Shown here: positions 8,410 through 16,956 of the stretch, piece after piece
Layout: each line of letters begins with the position of its first letter
How positions within the stretch are numbered: the first letter of the stretch is position 1
Assembly: GCF_001457475.1 (NCBI RefSeq)
Contig: NZ_LN831029.1
Location: 2,294,001-2,358,000 of the forward strand
DNA: 64,000 bases
Source of the DNA: Achromobacter xylosoxidans
Lineage (GTDB): Bacteria; Pseudomonadota; Gammaproteobacteria; Burkholderiales; Burkholderiaceae_B
Direction: 5' to 3'
Translations under genes and position numbers: made by a program
The notes under the pieces: generated by a model
What the model was told of the DNA's origin: nothing
The model's input: only the letters and a program-made list of their open reading frames with translations
Databases searched by the model: none

Positions 8410-9087
8410 CTAGCGTGAGGGTGAGGCGGGCGCGCCGGCCGGACAGGATGCCAGGGCCGCCAGCGATTTCAGGATGAGGGCGGTGACGCCCCAGATGTCG
8501 TGCTCTTGTCCGGCCCAGTACCAGGCGCCGGCGCGTTCGCCGTCCGCGTATTGTCTTGGCAGGTCCGGGTCCAGCAGCGCCGAGAAGGGGAACTCGAAAA
8601 TCTCGTCGACCTCGGCGGGCGCCGCCTGCCACGCGGCGGCGGGCGAGGCCAGGCCGATGACGGGGAAGATGGCGTGATTGCGCTTGCGCGTCTTGTGCAG
8701 CGGCAGGCAGCCCACCAGCTCGACGGCGCCGGGATCGAGCAGGATCTCTTCGCAGGCTTCGCGCAGGGCGGTGGCGCCGACGCTGGCATCGCCGTCTTCG
8801 GGCCGTCCGCCGGGAAAGCTGACGTGGGACGAGTATTCCTTCAGGCTCGAGGCGCGCCGCGTGAGCAGGATCGTGGGATCGCTGCGCGGCACGATCGCAA
8901 CCAGCACGGCGGAGAATTTCCATTGCCCGTCGTTGTCGGGAAAGTGCAGTCGGGCGGCGGGCCAATCGATGGCGGCGGGAATCCGCTGGGCCCGCACGCC
9001 GTCCAGGATCGTGTCGAGGATGGCTTGACGGGGCGCGAGGATGGCGGGCGGTCGCGTCGCGCCGTCATCGCTGTCCAGGGGGGCCAT
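8410..9087 (-). CDS. CoA pyrophosphatase-type Nudix hydrolase (NudL-like)
   Basis: The 225-residue protein carries the signature of coenzyme A diphosphatases: LLTRRASSLKEYSSHVSFPG leading straight into the Nudix box (GGRPEDGDASVGATALREACEEI). The enzyme would split CoA or oxidised CoA into 3',5'-ADP and phosphopantetheine, with Mg/Mn bound by the REACEE glutamates. An AAGGAG ribosome-binding site lies upstream of the ATG at 9087. It is followed closely by the MFS gene. Confidence 0.9.
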   Translation of the reverse strand: MAPLDSDDGATRPPAILAPRQAILDTILDGVRAQRIPAAIDWPAARLHFPDNDGQWKFSAVLVAIVPRSDPTILLTRRASSLKEYSSHVSFPGGRPEDGDASVGATALREACEEILLDPGAVELVGCLPLHKTRKRNHAIFPVIGLASPAAAWQAAPAEVDEIFEFPFSALLDPDLPRQYADGERAGAWYWAGQEHDIWGVTALILKSLAALASCPAGAPASPSR

Positions 9088-9151
9088 GTCGCGCTCCTTG
9101 TCGGGGTGGGAGATCCGCGCTTCGATTGAGGGGGGAACGTCCGGGCCGGGA

Positions 9152-9427
9152 TCAGCCGCGCGTTCGCAGCCTGGCGGCCGCCGACAGGGCGAGCTGCAGG
9201 ACCACGGCGATGCACAGTGCCGCCAGCATCGAGTCCAGCACCATGTTGTCCCACAGCCGCGGCGGGCCGACGCGGAACTGGATGGTGTCGAACACCATGC
9301 CGGCGGTGAAGCCGGTGGCGGCGATGCCGCGCCAGCCGCGCAGCGGCACGCAGCGCAGCGCTAGCAGCACGGCGAGGGTCAGGATCCACAGGCGCGGTTC
9401 CAGGACCTGGGTGAGAAAGTAAGCCAA
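9152..9427 (-). CDS. Small membrane protein, unknown
   Basis: A 91-residue hydrophobic protein with about three predicted membrane spans (roughly residues 12-28, 33-50 and 63-85). The best start is a TTG at 9427 preceded by GGAG. I do not recognise the family. It lies between a VOC-family gene and the Nudix gene on the same strand with gaps of about 60 bp, so it could belong to a loose operon. Confidence 0.6.
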   Translation of the reverse strand: MAYFLTQVLEPRLWILTLAVLLALRCVPLRGWRGIAATGFTAGMVFDTIQFRVGPPRLWDNMVLDSMLAALCIAVVLQLALSAAARLRTRG

Positions 9428-9486
9428 CGAGGCGTCTCCGGATGGACGGGATGTGTCGCGACGGGGCCGGGCACAAAGCGGTAGTT

Positions 9487-9885
9487 TTAACCCAATCCGG
9501 CCGTTTTGGGCGGGGCGGGGGCGATCCTGGCCTGCAGCGCGATGCGGTTGCCTTCACTATCGCGGATCTCGGCCACCAGCCACTCGCCCGCCGGGGTCTT
9601 GGGGAACAGCACGGCGCCGCCGAGGGCGGCGGCGCGGCGCAGCGCCGCGTCGATGTCGGGAACGGCGAAGTAGACCACGGCGCCGGCCTCGGTCGGCAGG
9701 TAGACGGGGCCTTCGGCCAGGGCGCCGCTGGCGCCGTCGCGGCCTTCCTGGAACGGGAAATAGGCCATCCTGCTGTCGTGCAGGTCGACGATGCCGTCGA
9801 ACGCGATGCCGAAGACTTCGCCATAGAAATGCATGGCGCGTTCGAGGTCGGCGGCGGGGATTTCCACGTGCGAGATCAGGTTCAT
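9487..9885 (-). CDS. VOC (glyoxalase/bleomycin-resistance) family protein
   Basis: The 132-residue protein has one vicinal-oxygen-chelate unit: HVEIPAADLERAMHFYGEVFG at the N-terminus, then the second beta-alpha-beta repeat with VVYFAVPDIDAALRRAAALGG and a terminal DSEGNRIALQ. His8 and Glu9 are in the usual first metal-ligand region. Substrate cannot be told from sequence. The ATG at 9885 fits the domain start; longer upstream starts add only disordered residues. Confidence 0.85.
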   Translation of the reverse strand: MNLISHVEIPAADLERAMHFYGEVFGIAFDGIVDLHDSRMAYFPFQEGRDGASGALAEGPVYLPTEAGAVVYFAVPDIDAALRRAAALGGAVLFPKTPAGEWLVAEIRDSEGNRIALQARIAPAPPKTAGLG

Positions 9886-10057
9886 GGGGCGGACGGTGGG
9901 ATGCGAGGGGCGGGCCGCGTTGACGCGCGGGGCGGGTTGTGGGATTGTCCCAGGCCGTCGCTGCACTGCCTAGGGCCTGCGCGTGCCCTTTGGGAAGCCA
10001 TGCAGGCGACGGCGCCGGATCGGCATCCGCTTTCCCTTCTACCCTCATGGAGTCTTC

Positions 10058-10363
10058 ATGGTTACCTGCTATCTGCGTTACGTCATCGACCCCAGCCGCC
10101 TCAAGGAATTCGAAGCCTACGGCAAGATGTGGATTCCGCTGGTGGAGAAGTTCGGCGGCACGCACCATGGCTATTTCCTGCCGTCCGAAGGCGCCAACAA
10201 CATCGCGCTGGCCTTGTTCACGTTCCCGAGCCTGGCCGAGTACGAGCGCTATCGCCAGCAGTCGATGCAGGACGCGCAATGCCAGGCGGCGTTCAAGTAC
10301 GCCGAGGACACGCGCTGCATCCTGAGCTACGAGCGCAGCTTCTTCCGCCCCGTGTTCGACTGA
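10058..10363 (+). CDS. NIPSNAP-family protein
   Basis: A 101-residue alpha/beta-barrel-type small protein that begins MVTCYLRYVIDPSRLKEFEAY. This is characteristic of bacterial NIPSNAP proteins, which are ferredoxin-fold dimers of unclear role. GGAG precedes the ATG. It is divergent from the VOC gene (172 bp between them) and is followed by the PhzF-like gene in the same direction after about 135 bp. Confidence 0.8.
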   Translation: MVTCYLRYVIDPSRLKEFEAYGKMWIPLVEKFGGTHHGYFLPSEGANNIALALFTFPSLAEYERYRQQSMQDAQCQAAFKYAEDTRCILSYERSFFRPVFD

Positions 10364-10498
10364 GCATCGCGCGGCGCGGGGCGGGCCTGATCCGACCGCG
10401 CGCCTGTTATGCCCGGATTTCGGCGGCTCTGTGTCTGTCGCGCGGCGCGGGCGGTGCGGATAATTTTCCGCATCCGCCATCCCTTTGAAGGAACCAGC

Positions 10499-11416
10499 AT
10501 GCGCTACCGCTACGTCACCGCCGATGTCTTCACCGAGCACGCCTATCAGGGCAACCCGCTGGCGGTGGTGCTGGAGGCCGACGGCCTCGACACCGCGCAG
10601 ATGCAGCGCATCGCCCGCGAATTCAATTATTCCGAAACCAGCTTCGTGCTGCCGCCGCGCGATGCCGGGCACACGGCCTGGGTGCGCATCTTCACGCCCG
10701 ACCGCGAGGTGCCGTTCGCGGGCCATCCGAATGTGGGGACGGCGGTAGTGCTGGCGCGCGAGATGATCGCGGCCGGCCAGCCGGCGCCGGCGCGCTTTGT
10801 GTTCGAGGAGGAGGCGGGCCTGGTGCGCATCGATCTGCGGTATGGCGAGGACGGCCGCCTGCTGGGCGCCGAACTGGCCGCGCCGCAGCCTTTGACCCTC
10901 GCCAGCCAGGTGACGGCCGAGGCCGCGGCGCGCGCATTGGGCCTTGCGCCCGCCGATATCCTGCTGGCCGAACATGCGCCGCAGGTGGTGTCGGTGGGGC
11001 TGGTCTTCCTGGTGGTGCAACTGGCCAGCCGCGACGCACTGCGTCGCGCCCGGCCGGATCCGGCGGGCTATGCGGCCTTGCTGCCGCTGGATGGCGCCCG
11101 CTCCATCTATGCCTACACCACCGATTGCGGCGCCGATACGGCGCTGGGACCCACGGATATCCAGGCGCGCATGTTCACCGGCCGCATGACCGAAGACCCT
11201 GCCACGGGCAGCGCGACGGGCGCGGCGACGGCATTGCGGGCGGCGCTGCGGGGCGCGGGCGCGCTGCGTCTGCGGGTGGGCCAGGGGGTGGACATGGGAC
11301 GCGCCAGCCTGTTGCTGGCGCACGCCGAGGTGCGCCCGGACGGCGTGTGGGCTGGCGTGGCCGGCCAGGCGGTGGTGGTGATGGAGGGCACGCTGCCCGC
11401 GCCCGCCGCGGCCTGA
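10499..11416 (+). CDS. PhzF-family isomerase/epimerase
   Basis: The 305-residue protein has the PhzF/DapF-like double fold. The start reads RYVTADVFTEHAYQGNPLAV with the conserved QGNP. The catalytic glutamate is in NYSETSF (Glu46), and AGHPNVGTA plus DPATGSATG form the phosphate-binding loops. PhzF relatives perform acid-base isomerisation. No phenazine genes are near, so this is probably a housekeeping or catabolic paralogue of unknown substrate. AAGGAA lies upstream of the ATG. Confidence 0.88.
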   Translation: MRYRYVTADVFTEHAYQGNPLAVVLEADGLDTAQMQRIAREFNYSETSFVLPPRDAGHTAWVRIFTPDREVPFAGHPNVGTAVVLAREMIAAGQPAPARFVFEEEAGLVRIDLRYGEDGRLLGAELAAPQPLTLASQVTAEAAARALGLAPADILLAEHAPQVVSVGLVFLVVQLASRDALRRARPDPAGYAALLPLDGARSIYAYTTDCGADTALGPTDIQARMFTGRMTEDPATGSATGAATALRAALRGAGALRLRVGQGVDMGRASLLLAHAEVRPDGVWAGVAGQAVVVMEGTLPAPAAA

Positions 11417-11432
11417 ATGCGCCGGCGCGAGC

Positions 11433-11462
11433 TTGTCGCGGCGCATCGCGGTCGTGTATGCT
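11433..11462 (+). promoter_or_regulatory. Promoter-like pair ahead of a gene-free transcript
   Basis: TTGTCG (11433-11438) and TATGCT (11457-11462) are separated by 18 bp. Both fit sigma-70 elements reasonably. They lie 17 bp past the PhzF stop codon and 133 bp before an intrinsic terminator, with no reading frame between. Confidence 0.4.
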
Positions 11463-11468
11463 GGCCGC

Positions 11469-11628
11469 CATGCACCGCACCCATCATGCCCCGCCGGCCG
11501 TGCCGGCCCGGGCGGACAACCGACGAATCACTCGACGCCTGCGTTGAGTGGCAAGCCGTGTTCGAGCGCCGGATTCTCCCGGCGTTCCATCCAGAAGGCC
11601 ACGATACCCCTCGTGGCCTTTTTGTTTG
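11469..11628 (+). ncRNA. Candidate small RNA (promoter and terminator, no ORF)
   Basis: A transcript starting near 11469 and ending in the terminator at 11595-11628 would be about 160 nt. No frame with a ribosome-binding site fills it. The segment is rich in short inverted repeats. It could instead be the 5' leader of the acetyltransferase gene at 11707, with the hairpin acting as an attenuator. I do not recognise it as a known RNA family. Confidence 0.3.
11595..11628 (+). terminator. Intrinsic terminator
   Basis: AAGGCCACGA (11595-11604) pairs perfectly with TCGTGGCCTT (11611-11620) over a 6-nt loop, followed by TTTGTTTG. It is one of the cleanest terminators in the window and lies about 80 bp before the acetyltransferase start. 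Confidence 0.75.
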
Positions 11629-11706
11629 CGCGGCATGCGCGCTTTGCTTTCCTGCCATCGAGGCGTAGCGCCCGGCCTTCGTTTTTCCCATCGAGAGGAA
11701 CGAAGC

Positions 11707-12141
11707 ATGAAGCATCCCGAACTGGCCATCCGGTCTTTCCATCCGGCGGACGAAGCCGCCATCATCCAGCTGTGGACCGACTGCGGATTGACGCGGCCCT
11801 GGAACGATCCGCGCAAGGACGTGGCGCGCAAGTTGACCGTGCAATCCGACCTGTTCCTGGTCGGCGAGGCGGACGGCGCCATCGTCGGCACGTTGATGGG
11901 CGGCTATGACGGCCACCGCGGCTGGGTCAACTACCTGGCGGTGTCGCCGGCCCATCAGCGCCGTGGCTACGCGTCGGCGCTGATGCGGGCGCTGGAACGC
12001 AAGTTCCTGGAGATGGGCTGCCCCAAGATCAACCTGTTGATCCGTTCGGGCAATCTGGCGGTGAAGGACTTCTACGCCAGCCTGGGGTTCCAGCAGGACG
12101 AGGTCATCAGCCTGGGCAAGCGCCTGATTCCAGACCTGTGA
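11707..12141 (+). CDS. GNAT acetyltransferase, YpeA-like
   Basis: The 144-residue protein is a single GNAT domain. It has the acetyl-CoA pyrophosphate loop QRRGYAS (residues 84-90) after the beta4 strand WVNYLAVSP, and a C-terminal KDFYASLGFQQDEV segment. The overall pattern, including LWTDCGLTRPWNDP near residue 22, matches E. coli YpeA. The acceptor substrate is not known. GAGAGGA precedes the start. Confidence 0.88.
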   Translation: MKHPELAIRSFHPADEAAIIQLWTDCGLTRPWNDPRKDVARKLTVQSDLFLVGEADGAIVGTLMGGYDGHRGWVNYLAVSPAHQRRGYASALMRALERKFLEMGCPKINLLIRSGNLAVKDFYASLGFQQDEVISLGKRLIPDL

Positions 12142-12230
12142 TGCGGGGAGGGGGGGCGCGGCCGCCTCGCGCCCGGACTGACCGCCAGGCGACGCGCCGG
12201 CCGGGCTTGCGGATTGCGCAAGCCTGGCCT

Positions 12231-13184
12231 TCACATCGGCTCGGTCAGGTATACCGCCTCGCGGCCGACGATGGGCATGCGGGTGGGCATGAAGATCGTG
12301 CAGTTGTCGCACGGCGAGCGGATTTCCTCGCCGGCGTTGATGGCGATGAGGTCGCCCTTGTCGAAGACCTCGAAGCCGAGCACCGGCCGGGTGAAGGTGA
12401 AGTCTTCCGACTTGACCATATGGACTTCGAGCAGCCGGAAGGGCTGGGCTGGCGTGGACGGCGCGTTGCCGGCCGGCGTGTCGACCAGGCCCAGGTGCGC
12501 CAGGAAGCGCAGCGTGACGTCGGTGGCGAGCGTGGCGGCCGATTGCGCGAAATGCTGGCCGCATTCGACCACCAGCGCGCCGCCGCTGTCCGAAGCGGGG
12601 TCGCCATGACGGCCGTAGTTCAGCACGCCGGTGCCGGGGAAGCGGCCGGCCGGCATCACCAGTTGCACCGCGGGGGCGCCGACGGCGGCGGCCAGCGCGG
12701 CGTTGCGCGCCATTTCGGGATAGACCCAGAACGGCTGCACCGGCGCCCGCGTCGAATGGATGTCCAGCACGTAATCGGCGGCATCCAGCACCGGGCGCAG
12801 TTCGCGCGCGCGCCGCAGTTCCGGGCTCTGTTCGTTGCCGTCGAGCCATTCGGGCGACCAGATACGGTTCAGGTTGTGGACCAGCTGGCGGTTTTCGTAA
12901 GGGTTGTCGATGTCGAAGGCGTTGTACGCCTCCATGTTGGCGAAGCTGACGGTAAGCGTGCCGACCTTGGGGCGCACGCCCGTATCGAGCAGGTGGGTGG
13001 CGGCCACCATGCCGCAGATTTCATTGCCGTGGGTCAGGGCGTTGATCAGCACGTGCGGGCCGGGCTTGCCCGATTCAAAGCGGTGCACGTAGTCGATGCC
13101 GGTGTTGCCCTGGCGATAGGCGGACAGGTCGCGCGGCAGGACCTCGAGCGGCGCGGTGTCGGGAGCGAAAGCGGGATTGGACAT
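12231..13184 (-). CDS. Succinylglutamate desuccinylase/aspartoacylase-family hydrolase
   Basis: The 317-residue protein has the zinc-carboxypeptidase-like core of this family. His52 and Glu55 in THGNE and His143 in DIHST are the expected zinc ligands. It should hydrolyse an N-acyl amino acid or similar amide in the cytoplasm; the exact substrate is open. It is translated right after the Bug receptor gene (9-bp gap), which suggests that the receptor delivers its substrate. It lies opposite the RpiR-type regulator unit. Confidence 0.85.
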   Translation of the reverse strand: MSNPAFAPDTAPLEVLPRDLSAYRQGNTGIDYVHRFESGKPGPHVLINALTHGNEICGMVAATHLLDTGVRPKVGTLTVSFANMEAYNAFDIDNPYENRQLVHNLNRIWSPEWLDGNEQSPELRRARELRPVLDAADYVLDIHSTRAPVQPFWVYPEMARNAALAAAVGAPAVQLVMPAGRFPGTGVLNYGRHGDPASDSGGALVVECGQHFAQSAATLATDVTLRFLAHLGLVDTPAGNAPSTPAQPFRLLEVHMVKSEDFTFTRPVLGFEVFDKGDLIAINAGEEIRSPCDNCTIFMPTRMPIVGREAVYLTEPM

Positions 13185-13193
13185 GGCGGGAAC

Positions 13194-14195
13194 CTATTCC
13201 GGACGGATGCCGGCGCGGTCGATCAGGTCTTTGTACAAGGCCAGGCGCTGCGACATCATGTCGGTGAATTGTTGGGGGGACTGCAATTCGGGCGGCAGGG
13301 CGCCGCTCTTTTCCAGCGACTGCGCCGTGGCTTCCTGGCGGGCGGCGGTCTGCACCGCCTCCAGCAGTTTCTGCAGGACGACGGGCGGCGTGCCGGCGGG
13401 CGCGGCGAGTCCGATCCACGACATTGAATTGAGCACGGGGTAGCCCAGCTCGGCGAAGGTGGGCACGTCGGGCAGCGAGGGAAGGCGATTGGGCGCGGCC
13501 ACGGCCAGCGCGCGCATCTTGCCGGCCTGGATGTGGGGCAGGAAGGGCGCCAGGTTATCCAGCGCGAACTGGGCCTCGTTGGACAGCAACGCGTTGAGCA
13601 GCGGCGCGCCGCCGCGATAAGGCACGTGCACCGCGCCGACCTGCAGGGTGTGCTTGAGCAGTTCGGCGTTGAGCTGCCCCATGCTGCCGACGCCGGCGGT
13701 GGCGAAGTGGACATCGTCCGGGTGCGCCTTCAGGTGGGCGATGAATCCGGCGAAATCCTTGACGGGCAGGGCGGCGCTGGTCACCAGCACGTTGGGCGAA
13801 CGCGCCAGCTGCGAGATCGAGGCGAAATCCTTGATCGGGTCATAGCCCAGGTTGGGATGCATCAGCGGGTTGGCCAGGTGCGAGCTTTGCGACGAGGCCA
13901 CCAGCGTGTAGCCGTCGGGCTTGGCGCGCGCCACGCGCTGGCTGCCGATGGCGCCGCCGGCGCCATCGCGGTTCTCGACCACGATGGTGACGCCGAGGAT
14001 CTTGCCCAGCACTTCGGCATAGAGCCGGCCGGCCAGGTCGACGGAACCGCCGGCGGGAAAGGGCACCACCAGGGTGATGGGACGCGAGGGATAGGCGGCG
14101 TCGGCGCGGGCCGACAGGGGCAGCAAGGCGGCGGCCAGGCCCGCGATCAGCAGTTGGCGGCGGGCGGGCGACAAGGCCTCGGACGGGTGCTTCAT
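13194..14195 (-). CDS. Bug-family (TTT) periplasmic solute-binding protein
   Basis: The 333-residue protein has a signal peptide ending in SARADA near residue 35. The Bug-family core follows: YPSRPITLVVPFPAGGSVD, then NRDGAGGAIGSQRVA, HVPYRGGAPLLNALL and TFAELGYP. Such receptors capture carboxylates or related small molecules in the periplasm. No TctA/TctB membrane genes are nearby, so it is an orphan receptor. GAGAG precedes the ATG at 14195, and the operon continues into the zinc hydrolase. Confidence 0.93.
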   Translation of the reverse strand: MKHPSEALSPARRQLLIAGLAAALLPLSARADAAYPSRPITLVVPFPAGGSVDLAGRLYAEVLGKILGVTIVVENRDGAGGAIGSQRVARAKPDGYTLVASSQSSHLANPLMHPNLGYDPIKDFASISQLARSPNVLVTSAALPVKDFAGFIAHLKAHPDDVHFATAGVGSMGQLNAELLKHTLQVGAVHVPYRGGAPLLNALLSNEAQFALDNLAPFLPHIQAGKMRALAVAAPNRLPSLPDVPTFAELGYPVLNSMSWIGLAAPAGTPPVVLQKLLEAVQTAARQEATAQSLEKSGALPPELQSPQQFTDMMSQRLALYKDLIDRAGIRPE

Positions 14196-14232
14196 GAAGC
14201 TCTCTTGTGGGGAATAACGGTTCGATCTATTC

Positions 14233-14248
14233 TGCAATATGCATTGCA
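14233..14248. promoter_or_regulatory. Palindromic operator candidate between Bug and RpiR genes
   Basis: TGCAAT-ATGC-ATTGCA (14233-14248) is a perfect inverted repeat, and a further TGCAAT half-site begins at 14264. They sit in the 108-bp divergent intergenic region, which is AT-rich for this genome. The neighbouring RpiR-type protein is the natural candidate ligand. Confidence 0.5.
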
Positions 14249-14303
14249 AAACGAAATATAGTCTGCAATGAACGTTGTTGAATTTGGGGTTATCACCTAG
14301 GCC

Positions 14304-15209
14304 GTGATCCGGCCGGAGCCCGGCACCTTGGAGTCCGCCCGCATCGTGAATCTGCACCAGCGCATCGCCGCCTACGACAAGAAACTGACCAAGACCGAAC
14401 GGCGCCTGGTCGAGGACATGCAGGCGCGCTATCCCCAGGGCCTGCTCGAGTCCGCCACGGCGCTGGCGCGCAACGTGGGCACCAGCGCGTCAACCGTGGT
14501 GCGGCTGCTGGCCAAGCTTGGCTATGACAGCTACGCCCAGGCGCAGATGCAGGCGCGCGCCGAACTCACGGCGCGGCTGGCCTCGCCGGGAGAGCGGGCC
14601 GACGCGGTCAGCGTCGACAATCCATCGGCGCAGGCCTGCCTGCGCAACGCCTTGCTGCACGACCAGCACAACCTGGAAACGACCTTTGCCGCCATCGACG
14701 TGGCGGCGTTCGAGGCCGCGGTGCGGTTGTTGACACAGCGCCGCGCGCGCGTGCACGTGCTGGGGCTGCGCCAGGCCGCGCCGCTGGCCAGCCACATGGC
14801 GCTGTACCTGAACCTGTGCCTGCCGGGCGTGCGCGCCATGACGGCATCGGGGCCGTTGTTCCTGGAAGACCAGCTGTTGTGGCTGGACGAGCAGGATGTG
14901 CTGCTGGCGTTCACGTTCCGGCGCTACTCGGTGGCCGCGGCCAATGCGGTCAAGGTCTTCAGGGAGCGTGGCGGCAAGGTGGTGCTGGTGACCGACTCGG
15001 CCGCGGCGCCGGCCGCGGCCCAGGCACACCATGTGCTGTTGGCGCGCACCTCCAGCGCGTCGCCATTCGATTCGCACGTGGCGGCATTGTCGATCTGCAA
15101 TGCCTTGCTGGCGGCGGTGGCGCTGCGCCGCAAGAAGGAACTGGCCGCGACGCTCGAACGCGGCGAGGCCTTGTGGGACGCGCAATGGATCCATCCGCCG
15201 GCGCGTTGA
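14304..15209 (+). CDS. RpiR/MurR-family transcriptional regulator
   Basis: The 301-residue protein has an N-terminal RpiR helix-turn-helix (about residues 20-90, with SATALARNVGTSASTVVRLLAKLGY) and a C-terminal SIS domain (about 120-280) for binding a phosphosugar-like or other small ligand. The reading frame opens with GTG at 14304. A GTG at 14346, with GGAG upstream, is an equally good start. It is divergent from the Bug-hydrolase operon and probably controls it. Confidence 0.85.
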   Translation: MIRPEPGTLESARIVNLHQRIAAYDKKLTKTERRLVEDMQARYPQGLLESATALARNVGTSASTVVRLLAKLGYDSYAQAQMQARAELTARLASPGERADAVSVDNPSAQACLRNALLHDQHNLETTFAAIDVAAFEAAVRLLTQRRARVHVLGLRQAAPLASHMALYLNLCLPGVRAMTASGPLFLEDQLLWLDEQDVLLAFTFRRYSVAAANAVKVFRERGGKVVLVTDSAAAPAAAQAHHVLLARTSSASPFDSHVAALSICNALLAAVALRRKKELAATLERGEALWDAQWIHPPAR

Positions 15210-15428
15210 GTGGCGGCGGAGCAGGGCGCGCAGGCGTGTCCGGCGCGCCCCCGCGTGTGCGCGCCGGTGCCGCGGAAACGGCCTGGATTCAGGGCTTTAT
15301 CGCGCTTGTCCAGATACGTCGGCACCATGCGTCCTAGTACTCCATAACCCCCTGAAAACATTGCTTTTCAAGCCCGCTTTTTGTTGGCATATTGCGGGCG
15401 GATCAAGCGGATTTCAGGAGAGGAGGAT

Positions 15429-15683
15429 ATGGATGTGTGGCCACAGCGTCGCATCGATGGCTTCGAGGTGCAGTGCGAAGTCGTCAGTCTCGACGCCGGT
15501 GTGTTGGCGATAGAGATCAGCGTGGCGCGGGCGGGCGATGCGGCCTTCCGGCGGCGTTGGTCGCTGCCGCGTTTCGTGACCTTCGCCGATGAGGGCGTGG
15601 CGCGGCGGCATGCCGAACTGGTGTTGTCCGGCATCGTCTCGGTGGATCTGGCTACTGGTGAACCGCGCTACGGCATTCTCTGA
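15429..15683 (+). CDS. Small conserved-looking protein, unknown
   Basis: The ATG is preceded by a very strong AGGAGAGGAGG ribosome-binding sequence, which supports a real 84-residue protein. It is soluble, without signal peptide or membrane span, and contains WSLPRFVTFADEGVARRHAE and an Ile/Val-rich N-terminal half. I recognise no family. It stands alone between the RpiR gene and the YSC84-type lipoprotein gene. Confidence 0.6.
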   Translation: MDVWPQRRIDGFEVQCEVVSLDAGVLAIEISVARAGDAAFRRRWSLPRFVTFADEGVARRHAELVLSGIVSVDLATGEPRYGIL

Positions 15684-15929
15684 AAATGCCATTTTCGGCC
15701 GGGTTTCGCTCGGCTTGCAGGCTGGTATCGAGACGCGGATTGCCCTACCAAATGTTGCTCCGGCGGGCCGCGCAAGCGGGCATGGCGCCTTGCGCCACCC
15801 ATGGTCCGGCATGGGTTCCGTGGAACGCCGGCCCGGTAGGTTTTGTTTCGTTTATCACATCATGTGCCTTGCGCCCATGCTCGAGGCCGGTAGAGTGGAT
15901 AACGGATGACAACAAAAAAGGAGAGTTCC

Positions 15930-16523
15930 ATGTTCGACACTTTTCCTGTCCTGCGCCGCGTCGGTCTGGCCGCCGCGACCATCAGCGTGGCCGGCCTGTT
16001 GTTTGCCGGTTGCACCACGACTTCGCCGCAATCGAATGCTTCCGCCACGGAGCAGCGGCAGTCGATCAACAGCGCGGCCAACGCGTCTCTGGGCAAGCTG
16101 TACGAAGCCGCGCCGCAATCGAAGGACCTGGTCGCGCGCGCCAAGGGCGTGCTGATCTTCCCTGACGTGTTGAGCGGCAGCTTCTTCATCGGTGCGCAAC
16201 ACGGCAAGGGCGTGCTGCGTGTCGGCGGCGCCAACGCCGGTTACTACAGCACCACGGCGGGTTCGATCGGCTTCCAGGCCGGCGCGCAGTCCAAGGCGAT
16301 GTTCGTGCTGTTCATGACGGATGAAGCCCTGAACAAATTCCGCAACAGCAACGGTTGGACGGTGGGCGCCGATGCCACCGTGGCGGTGGTCAACATCGGC
16401 GCCAACGGCCGTATCGATACCAATACGGCGCAGCAACCGGTGGTGGGTTTCGTGCTCAACAACGGCGGCCTGATGGCGGGCGTGTCGCTGGAAGGCACCA
16501 AGATCGCGAAGATCGATATGTAA
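15930..16523 (+). CDS. YSC84-domain lipoprotein
   Basis: The 197-residue product has a lipoprotein signal (lipobox LFAGC, Cys28). A domain of the YSC84/SYLF lipid-binding type follows: ARAKGVLIFPDVLSGSFFIGAQHGKGVL, then GFQAGAQSKAMFVLFMTDEALNKF and GVSLEGTKIAKI at the end. Bacterial members are outer-envelope proteins of uncertain role. AAAGGAGAG precedes the ATG. A terminator (16565-16594) ends the gene. Confidence 0.85.
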   Translation: MFDTFPVLRRVGLAAATISVAGLLFAGCTTTSPQSNASATEQRQSINSAANASLGKLYEAAPQSKDLVARAKGVLIFPDVLSGSFFIGAQHGKGVLRVGGANAGYYSTTAGSIGFQAGAQSKAMFVLFMTDEALNKFRNSNGWTVGADATVAVVNIGANGRIDTNTAQQPVVGFVLNNGGLMAGVSLEGTKIAKIDM

Positions 16524-16564
16524 AGACCGTCGCGGCCGGCCCTGCGGCCGACGACGCAAACAAG

Positions 16565-16594
16565 AACGCCGCGGCGCAGGCCGCGGCGTTTTGC
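16565..16594. terminator. Terminator after the YSC84 gene
   Basis: AACGCCGCGG (16565-16574) and CCGCGGCGTT (16581-16590) form a 10-bp stem with a CGCAGG loop, followed by TT and GCG. The gene on the minus strand (stop at 16611) converges here, so it may work both ways. Confidence 0.6.
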
Positions 16595-16610
16595 GTTGAG
16601 AAGGCGCGCT

Positions 16611-16844
16611 TCAGCGCAGGATGTCGTCGCCGTGGTTGCGCACCGCGCTTTCACGTTCGATTTCGGCGGCTTCGATCTTCGGATCCAGGCCGCGCCAGCG
16701 CAGGATGCGGCCGCGTTCCTCGGCGGGTTCCCAGCCCAGGATGCCGTAGCGCGTGATTTCGGTTTCTCCGGTGTCGAATGCCACTTCGAAGTAGCCCTGA
16801 CGATCGGGTAGCGTGCTGCCGGGGTACCAGTCGGTTTCAGGCAT
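16611..16844 (-). CDS. Small acidic protein, unknown
   Basis: A 77-residue soluble protein starting MPETDWYPGSTLPDRQGYFEV, with GWEPAEERGRILRWRGL later on. AAGGAG lies at a good distance before the ATG at 16844. It has no signal peptide and no motif I recognise. The hydrophilic, Trp-rich composition resembles small uncharacterised proteins of Bordetella-type genomes. Confidence 0.6.
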   Translation of the reverse strand: MPETDWYPGSTLPDRQGYFEVAFDTGETEITRYGILGWEPAEERGRILRWRGLDPKIEAAEIERESAVRNHGDDILR

Positions 16845-16956
16845 GGTGGACTCCTTGCTAAGCGATGAAGGGGCGCCGGCCTCGCTCCGGGGCCGGACGC
16901 TTTTCATTGTGGGGCTGGCAGCCCGATCCCGCAAGCGCGCGGGCCTTGCGCGGCGC

